Positions 9,033 through 17,673 of a DNA stretch of 64,000 bases are shown piece by piece; positions within the stretch are counted from its first letter, which is position 1; every line of letters starts with the position of its first letter. Below the pieces are notes generated by a model that made no database searches, was not told where the DNA came from, and saw only the letters and a list, made by a program, of their open reading frames with translations. The position numbers and the translations under genes are program-made. Origin of the DNA: Rheinheimera salexigens. Its GTDB lineage: Bacteria; Pseudomonadota; Gammaproteobacteria; Enterobacterales; Alteromonadaceae. The DNA lies in the NCBI RefSeq assembly GCF_001752395.1, contig NZ_MKEK01000001.1:715244-779243 (forward strand). The letters are read 5' to 3'.

Positions 9033-10718
9033 ATGTCACATCGACAAACACAGTTTGATTTTTGGCGCGGTGTAGTATTAATACCCGCGCTTATTTTGGC
9101 TTTGCCGGTACTGGTCGTTTTTGCCAGTGTTTTTACGCCGCAAGTTGAAATTTGGCAGCATTTACGCCAAACCGTATTAACCGACTATATTATTAACTCG
9201 CTACTGCTTGCTACCGGTACCGGTTTTGGTGCGTTAGTTATAGGTACCACCACTGCTTGGTTTGTTAGCCAGTATGATTTTTTTGGCCGCCGCGTGTTGC
9301 AGTGGTTATTGCTGCTGCCGCTGGCCATGCCGGCCTATATTATTGCTTATACTTACACTGGCGTATTAGACTTTGCCGGCCCAGTGCAAAGTTGGCTAAG
9401 AGCCACGTTCTCTTGGTCTTATGGTGATTATTGGTTCCCCGAAATACGCTCGTTAGGCGGCGTTATCATTATGTTAATGTTAGTGCTGTATCCATACGTA
9501 TATATGCTCGCGCGTAGTGCTTTTTCAGAACAAAGTGGCTCATTATCTGAAGCAAGTCGCAGTTTAGGCTTAACCACACGACAGCACTTTATTCGGGTTG
9601 CTTTACCATTAGCTCGGCCCGCTATTTTAACCGGTACTGCTTTAGCTATGATGGAAGCCTTTGCCGATTACGGCACAGTGCAATATTTTGGCGTCTCAAC
9701 CTTCACCACCGGTATTTTTCGCACTTGGTTTGGCTTAGGTAATCAACCCGCAGCTGCTCAGTTAGCGGCCATGCTAACTAGTTTTGTGCTGATATTATTA
9801 TTATTAGAACATTGGTCACGGCGTAAAATTCGCTACTATCATCAAGGCCAACGCCATAGAGCAGCGGCACGTAAATCGTTAACAGTCGCCAAGCAAGTAG
9901 GGGTGTTTATCCTATGTGGTTTACCTATTCTGTTCGGGTTTATATTACCGGCTAGTCAGTTAGGATTATGGGCGGCAGAGCGCTATGAAATGCTGTTTGA
10001 TCCAGCCTATATTAGTTTGTTGTGGAATAGCTTTTCCTTGGCGGCCATTGCGGCGGTGGTATCGGTGATATTGGCGCTAACCTTTGCCTATGCTAAACGG
10101 TTACGTAACAGCTTATTTATTCGCTTACCGGTGCAAACGGCCGCGTTAGGTTATGCCATCCCCGGCACGGTGATCGCCATTGGCGTTATGATCCCATTAG
10201 CCTGGCTAGATAACCATATCGATTTATTGGCAGAAGACTGGTTTGGTATTCGCACCGGTTTATTATTTTCGGGTAGTTTATTTGCTTTAGTATTAGCCTA
10301 CAGCGTGCGCTTTTTAGCGGTGTCACTGCATAGTGTTGAGTCAGGTTTAGCACGGATTAAACCCAATATGGACCATGCCGCGCGCTCATTAGGTGCTAGT
10401 TCGAGTCAAGTATTAACGAAAATTCATTTACCGTTATTACGCGGCAGTGTATTAACCGCGTTATTGTTGGTGTTTGTCGATGCGTTAAAAGAGTTACCCG
10501 CCACCTTAATTTTGCGGCCATTTAATTTTAATACATTAGCGGTGCGTACCTACGAACTGGCATCAGACGAGCGCTTAGCCGATGCAGCGTTACCAGCATT
10601 ATCTATCGTGTTAGTTAGTTTGTTACCGGTGATAATACTGGCACGCGGTCTTGATACTGATATAAAAGCTCCGGATATTAAAGCTCCGGATATTAAAGCT
10701 CCGGATATTAAAGGGTAA
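9033..10718 (+). CDS. fbpB: Ferric iron ABC transporter, fused permease
   Basis: About 561 residues with two copies of the binding-protein-dependent permease domain in one chain, each with six or so membrane helices; the EAA-type loops are SEASRSLGLTTRQHF (about residue 180) and AARSLGASSSQVL (about residue 455). ATG 9033 is preferred: GGAAG at 9018-9022 can act as SD, whereas the ATG at 9009 lies inside fbpA. The protein forms the inner-membrane channel for Fe(III). Its C-terminus carries an unusual tail of IKAPD repeats encoded by a 15-bp tandem repeat. It is four bases upstream of fbpC. Confidence 0.92.
   Translation: MSHRQTQFDFWRGVVLIPALILALPVLVVFASVFTPQVEIWQHLRQTVLTDYIINSLLLATGTGFGALVIGTTTAWFVSQYDFFGRRVLQWLLLLPLAMPAYIIAYTYTGVLDFAGPVQSWLRATFSWSYGDYWFPEIRSLGGVIIMLMLVLYPYVYMLARSAFSEQSGSLSEASRSLGLTTRQHFIRVALPLARPAILTGTALAMMEAFADYGTVQYFGVSTFTTGIFRTWFGLGNQPAAAQLAAMLTSFVLILLLLEHWSRRKIRYYHQGQRHRAAARKSLTVAKQVGVFILCGLPILFGFILPASQLGLWAAERYEMLFDPAYISLLWNSFSLAAIAAVVSVILALTFAYAKRLRNSLFIRLPVQTAALGYAIPGTVIAIGVMIPLAWLDNHIDLLAEDWFGIRTGLLFSGSLFALVLAYSVRFLAVSLHSVESGLARIKPNMDHAARSLGASSSQVLTKIHLPLLRGSVLTALLLVFVDALKELPATLILRPFNFNTLAVRTYELASDERLADAALPALSIVLVSLLPVIILARGLDTDIKAPDIKAPDIKAPDIKG
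10665..10712 (+). repeat. 15-bp coding tandem repeat at the end of fbpB
   Basis: AAAGCTCCGGATATT occurs three times head to tail without a mismatch (10665-10679, 10680-10694, 10695-10709) and a fourth copy begins. It encodes KAPDI repeats in the cytoplasmic tail of the permease. Because the unit is a multiple of three, copy-number change would lengthen or shorten the tail without a frameshift. Confidence 0.95.
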
Positions 10719-10721
10719 GCC

Positions 10722-11756
10722 ATGCTAGCTTTACAACACGTTGCTATAGCCTATAGCGCGGATACTGTAGTTAAAGACGTTAACTTTGCTTTGATGCCGG
10801 GCCAAATAGGTTGCCTACTGGGGCCATCAGGCTGCGGTAAAACCACAATATTGCGAGCAATTGCCGGCTTTGAACGCCTAAAATCAGGCAGTATTGTGCT
10901 GCAAAAAACTGAAGTGAGCAGTGCTCAACAGCACATAAACCCTGAGCAACGCCAAGTAGGTATGGTGTTTCAAGACTTTGCTTTATTTCCGCACTTATCA
11001 GTAGCCGATAATATTAGCTTTGGTTTGGCCCGCGCCAGTAAAGCTGAAAAAGCGCAAAAAGTACGGCAATTATTGCAGTTAGTCGGTTTGCCTAATTTAG
11101 GCAATCGTTTTATGCACCAGTTATCAGGCGGCCAATTGCAGCGGGTGGCTTTAGCGCGTGCTTTAGCACCAGAGCCAAAAGTACTATTACTCGACGAGCC
11201 TTTTTCTAGTTTAGATACCGATTTACGCGAAAGCCTAGCCCGTGATATTCGCGACATTTTAAAACAGCTAAATATCACCGCATTGTTAGTGACGCATGAC
11301 CAACATGAAGCCTTTGCTATGGCCGATATTATTGGCGTTATGTCGGACGGTGAATTACAACAATGGGCCACACCTTACGAGTTATACCATAAACCGATTA
11401 ACCGTTTTGTTGCCGACTTTATTGGCCGTGGCGTGTTAGTACCCGGAACCGTATTAGCAGAAGGAAAAGTAGAAACTAATCTGGGTATATTCACCCCGCG
11501 CTACAATAATATTATGCAGCAAGGCGCTAGGGTAGATGTGTTAATTCGCCCAGACGATATTGTGCACGATGACAGCAGCCCAGTTACGGCTGCAGTAGTA
11601 GAAAAAACCTTCCGTGGCTCACATATTTTGTATCAACTAAAGCTAAAAAGTGGAGAGCAAGTGCAATGCCTAGCGCTAAGCCACCATAACCACGCCATAG
11701 GCGAAGACATCGGTATCCGCTTAGACTTAGATCACCTAGTACTATTCCCCGTATAA
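10722..11756 (+). CDS. fbpC: Ferric iron ABC transporter, ATPase
   Basis: The 344-residue ATPase shows Walker A GPSGCGKTT near residue 33, Q-loop in VFQDFALFPH, signature LSGGQLQR, Walker B VLLLDEP and the switch His in LVTHDQ. A C-terminal TOBE-like region from about residue 235 (VLIRPDDIVHDD) matches the FbpC/AfuC iron importers. It powers Fe(III) uptake with the two preceding gene products. GGGTAAG eight bases before ATG is its ribosome site, and the gap to fbpB is only three bases. No clear terminator follows; the 134 bases to the next gene hold only A/T-rich partial inverted repeats. Confidence 0.93.
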   Translation: MLALQHVAIAYSADTVVKDVNFALMPGQIGCLLGPSGCGKTTILRAIAGFERLKSGSIVLQKTEVSSAQQHINPEQRQVGMVFQDFALFPHLSVADNISFGLARASKAEKAQKVRQLLQLVGLPNLGNRFMHQLSGGQLQRVALARALAPEPKVLLLDEPFSSLDTDLRESLARDIRDILKQLNITALLVTHDQHEAFAMADIIGVMSDGELQQWATPYELYHKPINRFVADFIGRGVLVPGTVLAEGKVETNLGIFTPRYNNIMQQGARVDVLIRPDDIVHDDSSPVTAAVVEKTFRGSHILYQLKLKSGEQVQCLALSHHNHAIGEDIGIRLDLDHLVLFPV

Positions 11757-11890
11757 TCAACAAGCTGTTAAAATAGGGTCGTAGTTAATTAATAAAATGT
11801 TAATAAGCTACGGCCTAAGCAAGCAAGATTAATTACGACTATAATTAAAACTCCTCGTTTTTTTGATTAATAAATAATCAAGGAAATACT

Positions 11891-12817
11891 ATGCCTTCGT
11901 TGCATATTGCTTACTCAGTGGGTATGGCTGGCGTAAATATCGGCAGTGATATTAAAGCGGTGCAAATTGCTTTAAATACAATTTTGGCTTTAACGCCATT
12001 AGCACCTACTTCAATATTTTCAGCAACAGGCTCACCAATACAGCCATTAGTTATCGATGGTTTTTTAGGGGCTCATCTAGACAACTCTAAAACCGTAGCG
12101 GCTATTAAGCTGTTTCAAAGCAATGTTGTTGGCCTAGCAAACCCCAATGGTAAAATAGAGCCCAATGATGCTACGCACCGCAAAATAAATACCACCCTAG
12201 CTGCGGCTTATGCAACACCTTATCAATTGCCAAGGGTACAATCCTCTGCGCCACCGACCGCGCAAGATTATAATGATATTGCCCAAACACTAGGCTGCGA
12301 AGTTGCTGCCATTAAAGCGGTTGCTCAGGTTGAATGTTCAGGCGAAGCGTATTTTAGTAACGGCAGGCCGAAAATATTATTTGAAGCCCATATTTTTTCT
12401 CGTTTAACCCAGCATCGTTATGATATTAGCCAGCCAACTATCTCTAGCAGAAGCTGGAACCCTGCTTTGTATACGGGTGGTAATGCTGAATACTATCGCT
12501 TAGAGCAAGCATTGGCTTTAGATCCGTTAGCAGCATTGCAGTCGGCGTCTTGGGGCAGGTTTCAGATTATGGGTTTTAACTATCAAGCCTGTGGCTATCG
12601 AACAGTTCAGGCTTTTGTTCAGGATATGTTTTGCTCCGAAACAAAGCAGTTAGAGGCATTTGTTGGTTTTATAAAGTACAACTCGCTAGATATCTACCTA
12701 CAGAATAAAGATTGGTCACGGTTCGCTCGAGGCTATAACGGCCCTGGTTATGCAGAGAATAAATACGATATAAAAATACGAGCAGCGTATAAAACTTTTT
12801 CGAGAGAGAGTGCGTGA
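11891..12817 (+). CDS. N-acetylmuramidase-type peptidoglycan hydrolase with N-terminal peptidoglycan-binding domain
   Basis: The 308-residue protein has an N-terminal region like PG_binding_1 (residues about 10-105: VQIALNTI, DGFLGAHLD, KTVAAIKLFQS) and a C-terminal N-acetylmuramidase domain of the DUF3380 type (about 125-305), with VAQVECSGEAYF around the expected catalytic Glu, KILFEAHIFS, ASWGRFQIMG and RGYNGPGYAENKYD. This arrangement is that of phage endolysins that cut the glycan strand. There is no signal peptide and no holin, spanin or phage structural gene nearby, so it is either a lone captured phage lysin or a host gene exported or released by an unseen route. An A/T-rich leader with an SD-like AAGGAAA precedes the ATG. 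Confidence 0.85.
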   Translation: MPSLHIAYSVGMAGVNIGSDIKAVQIALNTILALTPLAPTSIFSATGSPIQPLVIDGFLGAHLDNSKTVAAIKLFQSNVVGLANPNGKIEPNDATHRKINTTLAAAYATPYQLPRVQSSAPPTAQDYNDIAQTLGCEVAAIKAVAQVECSGEAYFSNGRPKILFEAHIFSRLTQHRYDISQPTISSRSWNPALYTGGNAEYYRLEQALALDPLAALQSASWGRFQIMGFNYQACGYRTVQAFVQDMFCSETKQLEAFVGFIKYNSLDIYLQNKDWSRFARGYNGPGYAENKYDIKIRAAYKTFSRESA

Positions 12818-12850
12818 TAACCGTTTTAGCGAGACTAAATAACCCGATAT

Positions 12851-12890
12851 AACTCGATACTAAGACTGTGGATAATCTTAGTACCGAGTT
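12851..12890. terminator. 15-bp hairpin between convergent genes
   Basis: AACTCGATACTAAGA pairs with TCTTAGTACCGAGTT with a single mismatch around a ten-base loop. It sits between the convergent muramidase and membrane-protein genes, where a two-way terminator is expected, but neither side has a strong T-run. Confidence 0.5.
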
Positions 12891-12913
12891 GCAGTGCAAT
12901 TAACCTAAGGTGG

Positions 12914-14791
12914 CTAGTCTTTAGGTTGCTCTAACGGTAGCGCAGTACTGGCTTCTGCATCAGCTTGTGGGCTAGCTAATGTAGCTTGATCTGATGTTAC
13001 CGGCATCGCGCGTGATTGCTGATTTATTTGATGAATTTGATTGGTGTTAGCCAAATCTTGTTCATTTTTAATGCTAGCAATGGTTTCACGATCAGAGAAG
13101 AAGCTGCGAATATCAGCGATAATCGACTGCATTTCTTCTGGGTTTTCTTGCATTTCTAAAATATGTCTTGGGTGCTCAACATTCTTTGCGCCACTGTCGG
13201 CAAAGGTGCTAGTCATAATGCGCGAGCTGATAATCCACGGCGTTAATGACGAGCGCATAACATAGTTTTCTGAAGCGGTAGAATCGTAAATACCTTTACC
13301 AGTGGTAAGCTTACTTTCAGTATAAGTGCCTTCACATTTTAAATAGACTAATAATGAATTAAAGTTTAGCTCGGCCCAAAAAGTATGGCTGTAGTTTTGC
13401 AATAAGCGGCCAAAGCTATGACAAATTAACCAGCTAAATAATAAGCTTAAAATAAACTGACTTTCATTAAATAACTGCACGGCAAGGGGTTCAGGATCAA
13501 CACCACTATACCGAGCGTTCTGAATATCGGTAATTAATGCCATCACGTCTTTAGCTTCAAACATTAAATAGAATAAAATCATTGGGCCAATTAATAGTAA
13601 TATTTGGCCTACTGCAGTAGCGGCAATACGTAGTTGCTTAAATAAAGCGGTATGGGGTAAGGGCGCGTATTCTGGCTGAGTTTCTATCATAACTTCGCCA
13701 CTAAAGTTGCCTTTACTTTCAGATTGTTCGTTTAAATTTGGATTTAACTCACGATAAACACGGTTAGGTATTTCTTTATAGCGGCGGTTGGCCATCACAA
13801 TATTGTCGATATTTACAAACAACTCGCGAGGGTGAATATTTTCTTGCCAGTTAGCACGGTACTCGGCCACTTTAGTTTGCGCCTGTACCAGCGCGGTGCG
13901 TTGTTTTAATAAAATAAAAATTAAGCTGCCACTGATAGCGGCAAATACTAGTACTAAAAGTAACTGCGGTAATACGGCAAAGCTTTGTAAATTTGACTGC
14001 TTTAAGCGTGCAACGGTATCGGCAATATCCGGTTGCTGTAGTAAATAATTAATTATCAGCCCTAAAATTACCGGCGCTAAAATAGCGAAGGTCATAATTT
14101 TTGCTAATTTTAAAGTGCCTTGGGTTTCGATAGTACGTTCCGCATGACGATACACCGTGCTGGCTGCGCGCCAGGTTAAAATTAAATACACTACTAATAC
14201 AAAAGAAAAAATAGGTAATAAAATATCACCTGTAGTACCAACCAAGCCAGTTAAGCACACAAACGCCGTTAACGCATAAGCAATTAAAGCGACAAAAGTG
14301 CCGATAATAGCACCAGAAAAACGCTGGGCTAGATTACGTAGTGGATAAGGTAAGAATATTAATTTTGTGACTAAGGTATGAACGAAGCGAGAAATAAAGC
14401 CATCAGGTTCAACAAAGGTTTTATTTTTGCGACCCATAAGCATTTCTTCTAAATCAATGCTTTTATAATGGGGGGTTTCTAGCTTAGCGGTTTCGCGTTC
14501 TGACTTGCTAAAGTTCGGTGCCAATGATGTAGGCACACTGCGACCAACAAAAAAACGAAACATTTGAAAAATGCCACCGCCCAAGGCTCTTAGACCACCG
14601 GCTAATAAAATGAAGCCCACTCCAGCATAAATCCAGGCTAGCGCTTTATCTGCTTGAACTAAGTTAATCACTTGAAGTAAGGGATAAATACCTAGCAAAC
14701 TTACCAACAGGCCTCTGATTGCTCTAAAAAGTCCCTCTACTTTAAAGGGGTTACGGATCCCTAGGGATTCACTGCCATAATCATAGGCCAT
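12914..14791 (-). CDS. Unknown multi-pass membrane protein
   Basis: The family of this 625-residue protein is not recognised. About eight hydrophobic segments are visible (near residues 25-43, 50-70, 165-187, 190-208, 230-250, 270-295, 390-410 and 440-462), separated by a charged loop at about 85-150 and a polar stretch at 300-385. The last 150 residues are hydrophilic and end in a Gln/Ala/Ser-rich tail, probably cytoplasmic. There is no signal peptide and no visible catalytic motif. It is transcribed alone: a terminator separates it from the gene upstream and a hairpin lies downstream. A transport, scaffold or envelope-maintenance role is possible but unsupported. Confidence 0.85.
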   Translation of the reverse strand: MAYDYGSESLGIRNPFKVEGLFRAIRGLLVSLLGIYPLLQVINLVQADKALAWIYAGVGFILLAGGLRALGGGIFQMFRFFVGRSVPTSLAPNFSKSERETAKLETPHYKSIDLEEMLMGRKNKTFVEPDGFISRFVHTLVTKLIFLPYPLRNLAQRFSGAIIGTFVALIAYALTAFVCLTGLVGTTGDILLPIFSFVLVVYLILTWRAASTVYRHAERTIETQGTLKLAKIMTFAILAPVILGLIINYLLQQPDIADTVARLKQSNLQSFAVLPQLLLVLVFAAISGSLIFILLKQRTALVQAQTKVAEYRANWQENIHPRELFVNIDNIVMANRRYKEIPNRVYRELNPNLNEQSESKGNFSGEVMIETQPEYAPLPHTALFKQLRIAATAVGQILLLIGPMILFYLMFEAKDVMALITDIQNARYSGVDPEPLAVQLFNESQFILSLLFSWLICHSFGRLLQNYSHTFWAELNFNSLLVYLKCEGTYTESKLTTGKGIYDSTASENYVMRSSLTPWIISSRIMTSTFADSGAKNVEHPRHILEMQENPEEMQSIIADIRSFFSDRETIASIKNEQDLANTNQIHQINQQSRAMPVTSDQATLASPQADAEASTALPLEQPKD

Positions 14792-14915
14792 TAGTACTTC
14801 CTTTTGCTTTTATTAATAACGTGAATAGAGACGTAAAGAATAACGTAAAATGTATCGGCTAGTAGTTTGCCGTAATGAGTTCATATTGCAATAAATTCTG
14901 TTAAACCTACAAAGC

Positions 14916-14953
14916 AAAAATCCAGCCGTGGTTAAACCTTTGGCTGGATTTTT
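14916..14953 (-). terminator. Strong terminator after the lipoprotein hydrolase gene
   Basis: AAAAATCCAGCC and GGCTGGATTTTT form a perfect 12-bp arm pair around a 14-base loop. It reads as a terminator on both strands; on the minus strand it ends the GntP-hydrolase operon 45 bases after the stop. Confidence 0.9.
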
Positions 14954-14997
14954 GTTTCAATTAAACTATCACTGAAATAATAATTTAAAACTAAAGA

Positions 14998-16221
14998 TTA
15001 GTTAAGTAAAGCTTCTATTTTATCTGCGACTGCAGCAATACCGACCACGCCATCTAAATGGCCCCATATGCCAGGAATTTCAGCATAGTCTGCTTGTTTA
15101 GCGCCGGCATGGTTTTCGCCAGCATTCATGGCATCAACACTAGCCTTCGCCATAGCGGGATATAGTAACTGATCACCTGTTGCCGGTAAAAACAAGGTTT
15201 TTGCGCTGATGTTTTTAATCGCTTGCTGCCAATTGTCGCCCATCCCAGCACGATACAGTTGCGAAGCACGTATTAAGTATAAAATATGGTTGGCATCTTG
15301 CACTTCAGCGCGCATAGCGGCATGTTGCATCAGTTGATCCCAAGCTGAAAAGCTGGCCAAAATATTGTTATGTGGCGCAGCATCGGTTGCTGGCGCTGGA
15401 TAACGCATATTAAAGCCGGTAGGGAATACTGCATCTTGAATAATATAAGCTAAGGCGGTGACTAAACCTTGCTTAGGTTGGCCATGCTCATAATAGTCGC
15501 CATTATGCCAATTAGGGTCGGTTTTAATCGGATAAGCCCAGCGCTCTAATTTTACGGCCGCCCAAGCATCAATATAAGCTGTGCCAATGACAGGAATTAA
15601 GCGTTCAACTTTATCTGGATAACGGGTCGCCCATTCAATGGCTTGAAACGAGCCCATTGAAGCGCCAACCACGGCGTGCAATTTAGCAATACCTAAGCTA
15701 TCCAGTAAGGCTTTTTGTACTTCAACGAAATCGGCAATGGTCACTACTGGGAAGCTTAAACCATAAGCTTTACCGGTATCAGGGTTAATGGTTGCCGGGC
15801 CTGTGGTAATAACGTTTTTATCAAACACATTGGCATTAACTAAGGTATCAACACTAATCACATAATACTTATTAGTATCGATAGCTTTATTCGGGCCAAT
15901 AATCGCATCCCAGTAACCAGGAGCGGCATCGTCGGCCGTATATTTACCTGCAGCATGTGACGTGCCAGAGAAAAAGTGAGTGATTAAAATCACATTAGAT
16001 TTATCGGCATTTAACGTGCCGTAAGCTTCCCAACCAACTTTTAGCTGCTTAATTGTCGAGCCGTTTTGGGTGGTATAAACCGGCATTTCAAAGGCTTGTT
16101 TTTCAACTAAGGCTAGCTCTTGCACAGGTGCTTGGCCTAGGTTTTTGTCCAGTTCAGCTTGGCCAGAACAACTAACAACCAGTAATAGTAAGCTGATAAA
16201 AATTAGATTAATTTTAGGCAT
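14998..16221 (-). CDS. Lipoprotein alpha/beta hydrolase of the MetX (homoserine O-acetyltransferase-like) superfamily
   Basis: The 407-residue protein begins with a lipoprotein signal (lipobox LLVVSC), so it is anchored in the envelope; real MetX is cytoplasmic. The fold marks of MetX-like hydrolases are present: the oxyanion stretch ILITHFFSGTSHAA, the nucleophile elbow VVGASMGSFQA with Ser, the acid in PATGDQLLYP and the His in IWGHLDGV. It more likely hydrolyses an ester or transfers an acyl group outside the cytoplasm than makes methionine. The SD is near perfect (AAGGAGGT before ATG). It follows a GntP permease by 12 bases in one operon and is near a TonB receptor and 3-hydroxybutyrate dehydrogenase, so an esterified hydroxy acid is a reasonable but unproven substrate. 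Confidence 0.85.
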   Translation of the reverse strand: MPKINLIFISLLLLVVSCSGQAELDKNLGQAPVQELALVEKQAFEMPVYTTQNGSTIKQLKVGWEAYGTLNADKSNVILITHFFSGTSHAAGKYTADDAAPGYWDAIIGPNKAIDTNKYYVISVDTLVNANVFDKNVITTGPATINPDTGKAYGLSFPVVTIADFVEVQKALLDSLGIAKLHAVVGASMGSFQAIEWATRYPDKVERLIPVIGTAYIDAWAAVKLERWAYPIKTDPNWHNGDYYEHGQPKQGLVTALAYIIQDAVFPTGFNMRYPAPATDAAPHNNILASFSAWDQLMQHAAMRAEVQDANHILYLIRASQLYRAGMGDNWQQAIKNISAKTLFLPATGDQLLYPAMAKASVDAMNAGENHAGAKQADYAEIPGIWGHLDGVVGIAAVADKIEALLN

Positions 16222-16233
16222 AACTTTACCTCC

Positions 16234-17535
16234 TTATAGCCATTGAAATAGCGTAATCGCAAGTAAGGTGCCAATTACTGGCACTAACACACTCACAACA
16301 GCCATTGGCCAATAGGCGTTTTTATGGGTTTCGCCACAGATAGCACGAATGGTAGTTACTACATAACCGTTGTGCGGCAGTGAGTCTAATGCACCAGATG
16401 AAATAGCGACCACACGGTGTAATTGCTCTGGATCCACACCACGATCTAAATAATGCGGGGCTATTTCCGGTAGGGCTATAACTTGGCCTCCTGAAGCCGA
16501 ACCCGTTAAGCCGGCGATAGCACTAACGGCCACCGCGGCGCCTAATAATTCTGGGCCGGGCAAATGGGTCATAAAGGCTACTATATCGGTAAAAGCAGGT
16601 GTTAATTTGGCTACCGAACCAAAACCAACGACTGCGGCGGTATTACCAATTGCCATTAGCGCACCGGTAACACCTTCGTTGGTGGCTTCGCCTAGGTTAT
16701 TTAAAAAGCGATGATTCAATAGATATAAGCTAACCACACCACCGGTTAACGCCACTAATAACGCGGCTTGCTGTAAGCTATCGTGTAATAAATATGACAG
16801 TACTAATACGATAATCAGCGGAATAATACCGGTAATCGGATGCGGTAATGCACGTTCAGTTATTGCTGGGTCAGTTTCGCGCTGCACAAAGTTTTCTCCT
16901 TTGCTAACGGCACGTTTTATCATCCACATTAATAACATATAACCACCGATGGCCATAAACATGGCCACGATAATACTCACTTGCCAGCCGGCATATGGGG
17001 TGGTATTTAAATATTGGATTGGGATCCAGTTTTGGATCTCAGGTGAACCTGCAGATGTCATAGTGAAGGTAACTGAACCTAAAGCTAGCGTGGCAGGAAT
17101 AAAGCGCCGCGGTAAGTTAGCGCCTTTAAATAAGCTTAATGCCATTGGATAGGCCGAGAACGCCACCACAAATAAACTTACGCCGCCATAAGTTAACACC
17201 GCACAAGCTAATACCACAGCCAGAACGGCTTTACTTTTACCGAGTTTTTTCACGATCATCAGTGCTACGGCATCAGCTGCACCGGTGTGTTCCATCAGTT
17301 TTCCAAATAATGAGCCTAGTAAAAACATTAAAAACCAAGCCGCAACAAAACTGGCAAAACCAGACATATAGCCATGTACAAAATCAAGCTTATCAGTGAG
17401 TTGCCAAAATGGAATACCATTGGTAACGGCAACTAATAACGCACATAGTGGTGCGGTTACAAAGAGATTAAAGCCACGCATTGTTAATACAAAGAGTAAC
17501 CCTAACCCGACTAGAAGTCCTATGACTGCTAACAT
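16234..17535 (-). CDS. GntP-family permease (hydroxy-acid/gluconate type)
   Basis: The 433-residue protein is almost wholly hydrophobic with about 12 membrane segments. The stretch TSAGSPEIQNWIPIQYL near residue 160 and LTGSASGGQVIALPEIAP near 345 are typical of the GntP family of proton symporters, which carry gluconate or other hydroxy acids. A member of this family imports D-3-hydroxybutyrate in Pseudomonas aeruginosa, and a 3-hydroxybutyrate dehydrogenase gene lies 7 kb away here, so that substrate is a candidate. It is the first gene of an operon with the lipoprotein hydrolase and is divergent from a TonB receptor gene, sharing a 138-base promoter region. Confidence 0.85.
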   Translation of the reverse strand: MLAVIGLLVGLGLLFVLTMRGFNLFVTAPLCALLVAVTNGIPFWQLTDKLDFVHGYMSGFASFVAAWFLMFLLGSLFGKLMEHTGAADAVALMIVKKLGKSKAVLAVVLACAVLTYGGVSLFVVAFSAYPMALSLFKGANLPRRFIPATLALGSVTFTMTSAGSPEIQNWIPIQYLNTTPYAGWQVSIIVAMFMAIGGYMLLMWMIKRAVSKGENFVQRETDPAITERALPHPITGIIPLIIVLVLSYLLHDSLQQAALLVALTGGVVSLYLLNHRFLNNLGEATNEGVTGALMAIGNTAAVVGFGSVAKLTPAFTDIVAFMTHLPGPELLGAAVAVSAIAGLTGSASGGQVIALPEIAPHYLDRGVDPEQLHRVVAISSGALDSLPHNGYVVTTIRAICGETHKNAYWPMAVVSVLVPVIGTLLAITLFQWL

Positions 17536-17673
17536 CTTAAATCCTTATTGTCATTTTGGGTTAGTCTGATACAGCATGGGTTTTTGCACCATAGTACTAA
17601 GGTACAGGTTAAAAAATCTGCAGAGAGCGCTACAGTAGGGTGGACATTGCATTAAATCAGCAGGAGAGCCTAA

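Noticed and set aside
10970..11371. 133-residue minus-strand frame inside fbpC
   Set aside because: It is the shadow of a strongly supported ATPase gene and its composition is not protein-like.
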